Origin: Streptomyces roseofulvus
GTDB lineage: Bacteria > Actinomycetota > Actinomycetes > Streptomycetales > Streptomycetaceae
Assembly: GCF_039534915.1 (NCBI RefSeq)
Contig: NZ_BAAAWE010000001.1
Coordinates: forward strand, 3,782,001 to 3,846,000
Length of the DNA: 64,000 nucleotides
Reading direction: 5' to 3'
Shown: positions 58,171 to 64,000 of the stretch, piece by piece
How positions within the stretch are numbered: the stretch's first letter is position 1
Layout: every line of letters starts with the position of its first letter
Position numbers and translations under genes: made by a program
The notes under the pieces: model-generated
Told to the model about the DNA's origin: nothing
What the model saw: only the letters and a program-made list of their open reading frames with translations
Databases searched by the model: none

Positions 58171-59001
58171 TCAGATCAGGCCGCGCTCCCGGAGATACTC
58201 CAGCTGCGCCCGTACGGAGAGCTCCGCCGCCGGCCACAGAGAGCGGTGCACGTCCGCGTAGACGTGCGCCACGACCTCCGGCGCCGTGCGGTGGCCCGCC
58301 TCGACCGCCGACTCCACCTGCGCGAGCCGGGCCGCCCGGTGGGCCAGGTAGTGGTCCACGGCCCCCTGGGCGTCCTCCAGGACCGGCCCGTGGCCCGGCA
58401 GGACGGTGTGGACTCCGTCGTCGACGGTCAGCGAGCGCAGCCGCCGCAGCGAGTCCAGGTAGTCGCCCAGCCGCCCGTCCGGGTGCGCGACCATCGTCGT
58501 CCCCCGCCCCAGGATCGTGTCGCCGGTGAGCACCGCGCGGTCGGCCGGGAGGTGGAAGGAGAGCGAGTCGGAGGTGTGGCCGGGCGTCGGCACCACCCGC
58601 AGCTCCAGGCCGCCGACCGTGACCACGTCGCCCTCGCCCAGGCCCTCGTCGCCGAGGCGGAGCGCCGGGTCGAGCGCGCGGACGGCCGTGCCGGTCAGCT
58701 CGGCGAAGCGGCCCGCGCCCTCGGCGTGGTCCGGGTGACCGTGCGTCAGCAGGGTCAGCGCGATCCGCTTGCCCAGCTTCTCGGCGGTGTCGATCACGTG
58801 CCGGAGGTGGCCCTCGTCGAGCGGGCCGGGGTCGACGGCGACGGCCAGGTCGGAGCCGGGCTCGGAGAGCAGCCAGGTGTTGGTGCCGTCGAGGGTCATC
58901 GCGGACGGGTTGGGCGCGAGCACGTTCACGGCCCGCTCGGTCGCCGGGCCGGAGGTGACGAGCCCGCGCGGCTGTCCCGGCAGGGCGGCGGCGTCGGTCA
59001 C
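58171..59001 (-). CDS. Metallo-beta-lactamase-fold hydrolase
   Basis: The 276-residue protein has the metal motif TLLTHGHPDHAEGAG, a second His in PTPGHTSDSLSF, Asp in AVLTGDTILG and His in VLPGHGPVLED, followed by the C-terminal MBL-associated winged helix (PEVVAHVYADVH). It resembles Rv3677c and LACTB2-type nucleases/hydrolases. GTG at 59001 overlaps the NUDIX stop (GTGA), so the two are co-translated. The substrate is unknown. Confidence 0.85.
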   Translation of the reverse strand: MTDAAALPGQPRGLVTSGPATERAVNVLAPNPSAMTLDGTNTWLLSEPGSDLAVAVDPGPLDEGHLRHVIDTAEKLGKRIALTLLTHGHPDHAEGAGRFAELTGTAVRALDPALRLGDEGLGEGDVVTVGGLELRVVPTPGHTSDSLSFHLPADRAVLTGDTILGRGTTMVAHPDGRLGDYLDSLRRLRSLTVDDGVHTVLPGHGPVLEDAQGAVDHYLAHRAARLAQVESAVEAGHRTAPEVVAHVYADVHRSLWPAAELSVRAQLEYLRERGLI

Positions 59002-59861
59002 GGGGTGCCTCCCTCGACCCGCTTGGTGAACTCGTCGTGGCCGGGCCAGGTCAGCACCACCTGGTCGCCCTCCACGCGCGCCTGCGCCAGCACCGGCGTC
59101 AGGGACTGCTTCCCGGCCGCCGCCAGCGCCTCCGCGGCCGTGGAGCACGGCTGGACGGACCGCAGGGTCGCGATCGTCGGCGGCATCATCGTCAGCTCGC
59201 CCCGGTCGTAGCCGGCCGCGGCGTCGGCCGGGCGGATCCAGACCGTGCGGTCGGCCTCCCCGGAGACGTCCCGGGTCCGCTGCCCCTCCGGGAGGACGGC
59301 CACGAAGAACCAGGTGTCGTACCGGCGCTGCTCGAACTCGGGGGTGATCCAGCGCGCCCACGCGCCGAGCAGGTCCGAGCGGAGCGCGAGCCCGCGCCGG
59401 TCGAGGAAGTCGGCGAAGGCCAGCTCGCGGGCGACCAGCGCCGCCCGGTCGCGCTCCCAGTCCTCGCCGGTGGTGTCGCCGACGACGCTGTCCGGGGTCT
59501 CGCCGGCGAGCAGCACGCCCGCCTCCTCGAAGGTCTCCCGGACGGCCGCGCACACCACGGCCTGCGCCTGCGCGGGGTCGTCGAGCCCCAGTCGGTCCGC
59601 CCACTCCTCCAGCGGCGGCCCGGCCCAGCGCACGGGCTGCTCGTCGCGCGGGTCGACGCCGCCGCCGGGGTAGGCGTACGCGCCGCCCGCGAAGGCCATG
59701 GAGGCGCGGCGGCGCAGCATGTGGACCTCGGGTCCGTCGGCCGCGTCGCGCAGCAGGAGCACGGTGGCGGCGCGCCGGGGCGTCACCGGCACCAGCTCGC
59801 CGGCGGCGAGGGCGCGGATGCGGTCGGGCCATTCCGGCGGGTACCACTGACCATTCGACAT
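58998..59861 (-). CDS. NUDIX hydrolase, NUDT7/19-like
   Basis: The 287-residue protein starts RAATVLLLRDAADGPEVHMLRRR and has GGAYAYPGGGVDPRDEQ before a long insertion and then the box end AAVRETFEEAGVLLAGE, as in the NUDT19/acyl-CoA group. The C-terminus is Ala/Val-rich. ATG at 59861. It forms a coupled pair with the metallo-beta-lactamase-fold gene. Confidence 0.82.
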   Translation of the reverse strand: MSNGQWYPPEWPDRIRALAAGELVPVTPRRAATVLLLRDAADGPEVHMLRRRASMAFAGGAYAYPGGGVDPRDEQPVRWAGPPLEEWADRLGLDDPAQAQAVVCAAVRETFEEAGVLLAGETPDSVVGDTTGEDWERDRAALVARELAFADFLDRRGLALRSDLLGAWARWITPEFEQRRYDTWFFVAVLPEGQRTRDVSGEADRTVWIRPADAAAGYDRGELTMMPPTIATLRSVQPCSTAAEALAAAGKQSLTPVLAQARVEGDQVVLTWPGHDEFTKRVEGGTP

Positions 59862-59893
59862 GGGCGGATGCTATGCGCAACGAACGGAATGCA

Positions 59894-59933
59894 CGAGAGC
59901 CGGCCACCCCGGGGCGGGGGCGGCCGGCTCTCG
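59894..59933 (-). terminator. Terminator of the DUF4177-RidA operon
   Basis: CGAGAGCCGGCC (59894-59905) pairs perfectly with 59922-59933 (12 bp). It lies 15 nt past the RidA gene stop. Confidence 0.75.
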
Positions 59934-59948
59934 CGAGGAAGGCTTCCG

Positions 59949-60419
59949 TCAGGCCTCGGTCAGCTCGACCTGGACCTCGACCTCGACGGGGGCGTCGAGC
60001 GGGAGGACGGTGACGCCGACGGCGCTGCGGGCGTGCACGCCCTTGTCGCCGAGGATCTCGCCGAGCAGCTCGCTGGCGCCGTTGATCACGCCCGGCTGGC
60101 CGGTGAAGTCGGCGGCGGAGGCGACGAAGCCGACGACCTTCACGACGCGCTTGATGCGGTCGAGGTCACCGGCGACGGACTTCACGGCCGCGAGCGCGTT
60201 CAGCGCGCAGGTGGCGGCGAGCGCCTTGGCCTCCTCGGCGGTCACCTCGGCGCCGACCTTGCCGGTCACCGGAAGCTTGCCCTCCACCATCGGGAGCTGG
60301 CCCGAGGTGTAGACGTAGACGCCGGACTGCACGGCCGGCTGGTAGGCGGCGAGCGGCGGGACGACCTCGGGCAGCTTCAGGCCCAGCTCGGCGATCCGCG
60401 CCTCGACGGCCCCGCTCAC
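59949..60419 (-). CDS. RidA-family enamine/imine deaminase
   Basis: The 156-residue YjgF/RidA protein has VYTSGQLPMVEGKLPVTGKVG, a middle with CALNALAAVKSVAGDLDRIKRVVKVVGFV, and the C-terminal GVHARSAVGVTVLPLDAPVEVEVQVEL carrying the family's arginine (HARSAVGV). It likely hydrolyses reactive 2-aminoacrylate-type intermediates. GTG at 60419 overlaps the stop of the DUF4177 gene (GTGA). The longer frame upstream is a shadow of that gene. Confidence 0.9.
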   Translation of the reverse strand: MSGAVEARIAELGLKLPEVVPPLAAYQPAVQSGVYVYTSGQLPMVEGKLPVTGKVGAEVTAEEAKALAATCALNALAAVKSVAGDLDRIKRVVKVVGFVASAADFTGQPGVINGASELLGEILGDKGVHARSAVGVTVLPLDAPVEVEVQVELTEA

Positions 60420-60571
60420 GACTGCGGCCGCTTCATGTAGGCCACCAGCTGCTCCGGGTTGGGCCCGGGCACGACCTGGACGAGCTCCCAGCCGTCCTGG
60501 CCCCAGTTGTCGAGAATCTGCTTGGTCGCGTGCACCAGAAGCGGCACCGTGACGTACTCCCACTTGGTCAT
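60416..60571 (-). CDS. DUF4177 small protein, 51 aa
   Basis: MTKWEYVTVPLLVHATKQILDN is followed by WGQDGWELVQVVPGPNP, the compact beta-alpha fold pattern of DUF4177 (WEY...GxxGWELV). ATG at 60571. It is coupled to the RidA gene by a 4-nt overlap. Function unknown. Confidence 0.85.
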   Translation of the reverse strand: MTKWEYVTVPLLVHATKQILDNWGQDGWELVQVVPGPNPEQLVAYMKRPQS

Positions 60572-60681
60572 GGGCCCGACTGTAGCCGCTGCGGCGGAGT
60601 GCTCCGCCGAGGCTCCCCCTAGGGTCCGGACTCCGGGGGCTCTCCGGGGCGGTCGGCTGATTGGGCGGGCCCGCCAGTGGT

Positions 60682-60687
60682 TAGGCT
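60682..60687 (+). promoter_or_regulatory. -10 box of the ArsA operon
   Basis: TAGGCT ends 7 nt before the GTG at 60695. The GTG has no ribosome site, so the mRNA is probably leaderless. Confidence 0.55.
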
Positions 60688-60694
60688 CGACAGC

Positions 60695-61660
60695 GTGAGC
60701 AGGCTCCAGGTCGTCAGCGGCAAGGGCGGTACCGGTAAGACGACGGTCGCCGCCGCCCTCGCCCTCGCCCTCGCGACGGAGGGGAAGCGCACGCTCCTCG
60801 TCGAGGTCGAAGGCAGACAGGGCATCGCACAGCTCTTCGAGACGGAGGCGCTTCCCTACGAGGAGCGCAAGATCGCCGTGGCTCCGGGCGGCGGCGAGGT
60901 GTACGCGCTGGCGATCGACGCCGAGCGCGCGCTCCTCGACTACCTCCAGATGTTCTACAAACTGGGCGGCGCGGGCCGCGCGCTGAAGAAGCTCGGCGCG
61001 ATCGACTTCGCGACGACGATAGCCCCGGGGGTGCGGGACGTCCTGCTCACCGGGAAGGCGTGCGAGGCGGTCCGCCGGCGGGACCGGGACGGCCGTCCGG
61101 TCTACGACCACGTGGTGATGGACGCGCCGCCGACGGGCCGCGTCACCCGCTTCCTCAACGTGAACGACGAGGTGGCCGGGCTGGCGAGGATCGGCCCGAT
61201 ACACAACCAGGCGCAGGCGGTGATGGGGGTCCTCAAGTCCCCCGAGACGGCGGTGCACCTGGTGACGCTCCTGGAGGAGATGCCGGTCCAGGAGACGGCG
61301 GACGGCGTCGCCGAACTGCGCGCGGCGGGGCTGCCGGTGGGCCGGGTGGTGGTGAACATGCTCCGCCCGCAGGTGCTGGACGAGGCGGCGGTACGGGCCG
61401 CCTCCGGCGACCGCCGCGAGGCGATCGCGCGGACGCTGGCCTCGGCCGGTGTCGCGGGCGGCGCCGGGCTCGTGGAGCCGCTGCTGGACCAGGCGGCCGA
61501 GCACGCGCGCCGGGTGGAGCTGGAGCGGGCCCAGCGGGCGGTCCTGGACGGCGTCGGCGTGCCCGCGTACGAGCTGCCGTACCTGGGCGACGGGGCGGAC
61601 ATCGCGGGCCTCTACCGGCTGGCGAAGGAACTGCGGAGGCAAGGGGTGGGTGCGGCGTGA
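60695..61660 (+). CDS. ArsA/Get3-type ATPase, first of a pair
   Basis: The 321-residue protein starts SRLQVVSGKGGTGKTTVAAALALAL (deviant Walker A with the intermonomer Lys). It continues VVMDAPPTGRVTRFL (switch II DAPPTG) and VVVNMLRPQVLDEA. It resembles Rv3679, whose pair with Rv3680 forms a Get3-like anion-transport-labelled ATPase. No arsenic genes are near, so arsenite export is unlikely. GTG at 60695. Its stop overlaps the start of its partner (GTGCGGCGTGA region). Confidence 0.85.
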   Translation: MSRLQVVSGKGGTGKTTVAAALALALATEGKRTLLVEVEGRQGIAQLFETEALPYEERKIAVAPGGGEVYALAIDAERALLDYLQMFYKLGGAGRALKKLGAIDFATTIAPGVRDVLLTGKACEAVRRRDRDGRPVYDHVVMDAPPTGRVTRFLNVNDEVAGLARIGPIHNQAQAVMGVLKSPETAVHLVTLLEEMPVQETADGVAELRAAGLPVGRVVVNMLRPQVLDEAAVRAASGDRREAIARTLASAGVAGGAGLVEPLLDQAAEHARRVELERAQRAVLDGVGVPAYELPYLGDGADIAGLYRLAKELRRQGVGAA

Positions 61661-63060
61661 CGGAGAAGAACCCGGACACCGCCACGGGCGGGCCCGACGC
61701 CGTGCCCGTCCTCGCGGGCGGGCTGGACGCCGTGCCCGTCCTGGAGATCGACCCGATCCTGGACGACCGGGGGACGAGGATCATCGTCTGCTGCGGTTCC
61801 GGCGGGGTCGGCAAGACGACGACGGCGGCGGCGCTGGGCGTGCGGGCGGCGGAGCGGGGCCGGCGGGTGGTCGTCCTCACCATCGACCCGGCCCGCCGGC
61901 TGGCCCAGTCGATGGGCATCGACGCACTGGACAACACGCCCCGCAAGGTGGACGGCGTCAAGGGGCCCGACGGCGGCGAACTGCACGCCATGATGCTGGA
62001 CATGAAGCGGACCTTCGACGAGATCGTCGAGGCGCACGCGGAGCCGGCGCGGGCCAGGGCGATCCTGGAGAACCCCTTCTACCAGTCCCTGTCGGCCGGT
62101 TTCGCCGGTACGCAGGAGTACATGGCGATGGAGAAGCTGGGCCAGCTGCGGGCCCGGGACGAGTGGGACCTGATCGTCGTCGACACCCCGCCGTCCCGCT
62201 CGGCGCTGGACTTCCTGGACGCGCCGAAGCGCCTCGGGTCCTTCCTGGACGGGAAGTTCATCAAGCTGCTGATGGCGCCGGCGAAGGTCGGCGGCCGGGC
62301 CGGGATGAAGTTCCTCAACGTCGGCATGTCGATGATGACGGGGACCCTGGGAAAGCTGCTGGGGGGTCAGTTCCTGGGGGACGTCCAGACCTTCGTCGCC
62401 GCGATGGACACCATGTTCGGCGGCTTCCGGACGCGGGCGGACGCCACGTACCGGCTGCTCCAGGCGCCGGGGACGGCCTTCCTCGTGGTCGCGGCGCCCG
62501 AGCGGGACGCGCTGCGGGAGGCCGCGTACTTCGTGGAGCGGCTGGCCGCCGAGGGCATGCCGCTGGTCGGTCTCGTCCTCAACCGGGTGCACGGCACCGG
62601 TGCCGGGCGGCTCTCGGCCGAGCGGGCGCGGGCGGCCGCGGAAAATCTTGACCAGGGCCGCATTGTGGATCAGGCCGCCGGGAATGCTGGACTGCGTGGC
62701 GTCCCGGCCCCGTCGTCGGAGCCGTCGCACCCCGCCACCGCCGCCGACTCCCCCGCACGTCCCCCCGCCGCACCCGAGGCTGCCCCCACAGCCGACGTGT
62801 CCGAGGAACACAGCAGCGAGGAACCCAGCAGCAGCAAGGACACCGATCCGGACATCGCGCGGCTCACCGCGGGTCTGCTCCGGCTGCACGCCGAGCGGAT
62901 GCGGGTGCTCGCGCGCGAACAGCGCACGCGGGACCGCTTCACGGCCCTCCACCCGGAGGTGCCGGTGACCGAGGTGGCCGCCCTGCCCGGCGATGTGCAC
63001 GACCTCGCCGGGCTGCGGGCCATCGGTGAGCGCCTCTCCTCCCCGCGCGACCGGTCCTGA
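61657..63060 (+). CDS. ArsA/Get3-type ATPase, second of a pair
   Basis: The 467-residue protein has an N-terminal duplicated phrase (DAVPVLAGGLDAVPVLEIDP), Walker A CCGSGGVGKTTTAAALG and LTIDPARRLAQSMGI. Switch II is VVDTPPSRSALDFLDAP and the A-loop/nucleotide part is FLVVAAPERDALREAAYFVERL. Then comes a ~50-residue disordered Ser/Pro/Glu linker and a helical end (ARLTAGLLRLHAERMRVLAREQRTRDRF). It is co-transcribed and coupled with the first ATPase. A heterodimeric ATPase for membrane-protein targeting or stress protection (as proposed for mycobacterial BagA/BagB) is the best guess. Confidence 0.87.
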   Translation: MTEKNPDTATGGPDAVPVLAGGLDAVPVLEIDPILDDRGTRIIVCCGSGGVGKTTTAAALGVRAAERGRRVVVLTIDPARRLAQSMGIDALDNTPRKVDGVKGPDGGELHAMMLDMKRTFDEIVEAHAEPARARAILENPFYQSLSAGFAGTQEYMAMEKLGQLRARDEWDLIVVDTPPSRSALDFLDAPKRLGSFLDGKFIKLLMAPAKVGGRAGMKFLNVGMSMMTGTLGKLLGGQFLGDVQTFVAAMDTMFGGFRTRADATYRLLQAPGTAFLVVAAPERDALREAAYFVERLAAEGMPLVGLVLNRVHGTGAGRLSAERARAAAENLDQGRIVDQAAGNAGLRGVPAPSSEPSHPATAADSPARPPAAPEAAPTADVSEEHSSEEPSSSKDTDPDIARLTAGLLRLHAERMRVLAREQRTRDRFTALHPEVPVTEVAALPGDVHDLAGLRAIGERLSSPRDRS

Positions 63061-63084
63061 CGGGACCTCACGGGGCGAGCGGGA

Positions 63085-63429
63085 CTAGCCGACCGCGGCG
63101 TACTCCTCGTACGTCGCGTCGTCCTCCATGGCCACGGGCAGCAGGCCCGCGCCGCGCTCGTACTCGGTGCGGGCGGTCTCCAGGAGCCGCCGCCACGAGG
63201 TGACCGTGGGCCGCCGGCGCAGCAGGGCACGGCGCTCGCGCTCCGTCATGCCGCCCCACACGCCGAACTCCACGCGGTTGTCCAGGGCGTCGGCCAGGCA
63301 CTCGGTGCGCACCGGGCAGCCGGTACACACCGCCTTCGCCCGGTTCTGTGCCGCTCCCTGCACGAAAAGTTCATCCGGATCGGTAGTGCGGCAGGCCGCC
63401 TGCGCACTCCAGTCAGCTACCCAGCCCAT
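63085..63429 (-). CDS. wblA: WhiB-like protein WblA
   Basis: The 114-residue iron-sulfur regulator has the four cluster cysteines Cys13, Cys35, Cys38 and Cys44 (AACRTTDPDELF; AVCTGCPVRTEC), the WhiB turn FGVWGGMTERERRALLRR and a basic region. The sequence matches what I remember of Streptomyces WblA (112 aa), a pleiotropic repressor of antibiotic production needed for sporulation. ATG at 63429 gives MGWVADWSAQ; a longer start (63482) lacks support. The mycobacterial counterpart in the same place is whiB4. An exact Crp consensus lies 186 bp upstream. Confidence 0.93.
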   Translation of the reverse strand: MGWVADWSAQAACRTTDPDELFVQGAAQNRAKAVCTGCPVRTECLADALDNRVEFGVWGGMTERERRALLRRRPTVTSWRRLLETARTEYERGAGLLPVAMEDDATYEEYAAVG

Positions 63430-63614
63430 ACCGGCGCCGTCCTCTCCCGAATCGAGGCTCCCCCACGGCGGCAGCGGCATATTCACCGCTGCCAGTTGGG
63501 ACGTTACGGAAGGCGGGGACAGCGCAACACCCCCTTCGGGCCCAATCTTGAATGGTCCGAACGGACTATGCGTGCGCGTCAGATCACCCAGGGGAGTGAC
63601 CGCAGGACATGCGT

Positions 63615-63628
63615 GTGTTATGGGACAC
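63615..63628. promoter_or_regulatory. Exact Crp consensus site upstream of wblA
   Basis: GTGTTATGGGACAC fits GTG-N6-GNCAC exactly. It lies about midway between the wblA and PBP starts (186 and 187 bp), so it could act on either gene. Confidence 0.5.
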
Positions 63629-63803
63629 CCCGCGACACACGCACCGGAATCGGACACGGCCTTCCCGCGGATTCGGGGACGCGGGAACTCATGCCGGAAA
63701 TCAGGCGAATGTCACGCACGGGGGTTGATACGGGACCGCACTCCTGTGACAGTTGGGAGCAGCTTAGGCCAAGGCATATACGCGTGTCCGGCGATTGAGA
63801 ACG

Positions 63804-63809
63804 TAGGCT
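63804..63809 (+). promoter_or_regulatory. -10 box of the PBP gene
   Basis: TAGGCT ends 6 nt before the ATG at 63816; leaderless transcript likely. Confidence 0.55.
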
Positions 63810-63815
63810 GCCCCC

Positions 63816-64000
63816 ATGGCAAAGAAGCGCTCGGGCGGTGGTCTGACCGGGACCCAGCAGGCCGCCAAGTTCCTCGGTGTCAGTGTGCTCTCCGGAGCCG
63901 TGCTGGCGGGCATCGCCCTGCCCGCGGCCGGCGCACTGGGTCTGGCGGCCAAGGGCACGGTCGAGGGATTCGACGAGATCCCCTCGAATCTGAAGACCCC
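63816..64000 (+). CDS. Class A penicillin-binding protein, N-terminus only
   Basis: The first 61 residues are visible before the window ends: MAKKRSGGGLTGTQQAAKFLG, then a membrane anchor (VSVLSGAVLAGIALPAAGALGLA) and KGTVEGFDEIPSNLKT. A short cytoplasmic tail, a single TM and this entry sequence match the start of bifunctional transglycosylase/transpeptidase PBPs (PonA2-type), and the place right after wblA/whiB4 agrees (Rv3682 ponA2). Domains that would prove it lie outside. Confidence 0.75.
   Translation, partial: MAKKRSGGGLTGTQQAAKFLGVSVLSGAVLAGIALPAAGALGLAAKGTVEGFDEIPSNLKT

Larger units (their letters stand above)
63430..63815. other. 386-bp divergent regulatory region between wblA and the PBP gene
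   Basis: No gene is visible. It contains an exact Crp-type site (63615-63628), a TAGGCT -10 box for the PBP gene (63804-63809), and TCACCCAGGGGAGTGA (a TCAC/GTGA inverted repeat, about 63583-63598). The long distance to wblA suggests a long 5' leader or several upstream regulators. Confidence 0.6.

Noticed and set aside
60420..60563. Longer N-terminus for the RidA protein
   Set aside because: The added codons lie within the DUF4177 gene, and RidA proteins begin near the GTG at 60419.
60695..63060. Arsenic resistance operon
   Set aside because: No ArsB/Acr3, ArsC, ArsD or ArsR is present and the order matches the non-arsenic Rv3679-Rv3680 pair.

Overview
The window is a piece of a Streptomyces chromosome, or that of a very close relative. 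The DNA is very GC-rich, almost every gene has the codon bias of that genus, and several genes are recognisable Streptomyces developmental loci (bldG, crp, wblA). From memory, the order from about 10.2 kb to the right edge follows the S. coelicolor SCO3540-SCO3580 neighbourhood. Large parts of that order (holB, topA, DEAD helicase, tad genes, HAD protein, acs, marP, NUDIX, nth, crp, MBL protein, RidA, two ArsA ATPases, WhiB, PBP) also match the M. tuberculosis Rv3644c-Rv3682 region.

Positions 1 to about 10190 are accessory: the right-hand part of an integrated mobilizable element abutting the 3' end of a tRNA-Thr(CGT) gene. A leftward block encodes a DUF3631 ATPase, a DUF2637 membrane protein, MobC, a relaxase and a ParB-like protein. 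A control module holds an excisionase-like protein, an XRE regulator and a tyrosine integrase, the last next to the tRNA. No conjugative pump (FtsK/TraB or VirB4) is present and the left end lies outside the window. It may therefore be an IME, or the right arm of a larger ICE/AICE.

10.2-22.1 kb: secreted tripeptidyl aminopeptidase-like lipoprotein, DNA polymerase III delta', a two-component system, an FtsX-type ABC exporter convergent with it, and a giant MFS-thymidylate kinase-coiled-coil fusion. The two-component operon and the ABC operon carry the same 18-bp dyad in their promoters, which suggests a closed regulatory circuit. 22.1-32.1 kb: topA, a methyltransferase behind a striking GC-rich minisatellite, a lipoprotein, a proton-pumping pyrophosphatase, and the bldG/anti-sigma switch. 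32.2-39.7 kb: a MrfA-like helicase and a tightly coupled seven-gene tad (pilus/secretion) operon, ssd-tadA-tadB-tadC-flp-tadE-tadE2.

40-49.5 kb: HAD phosphatase, a probable 6S-like RNA, a degenerate Fic-domain protein, a CooC-like ATPase, a deacetylase-like lipoprotein, a SulP transporter fused to a beta-carbonic anhydrase, and acetyl-CoA synthetase. 49.7-64 kb: NhaA, a holin-superfamily protein, an epoxide hydrolase-like enzyme, the MarP periplasmic protease, NUDIX, endonuclease III with a long histone-H1-like tail, Crp, an SPFH protein, an MBL/NUDIX pair, RidA, two ArsA/Get3-type ATPases, wblA and the start of a class A penicillin-binding protein.

Many promoters look leaderless: a TAnnnT -10 box lies only 6-8 nt before the start codon. 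This was used to correct several start sites. Gene assignments rest on motifs and remembered family features; no database search was run.
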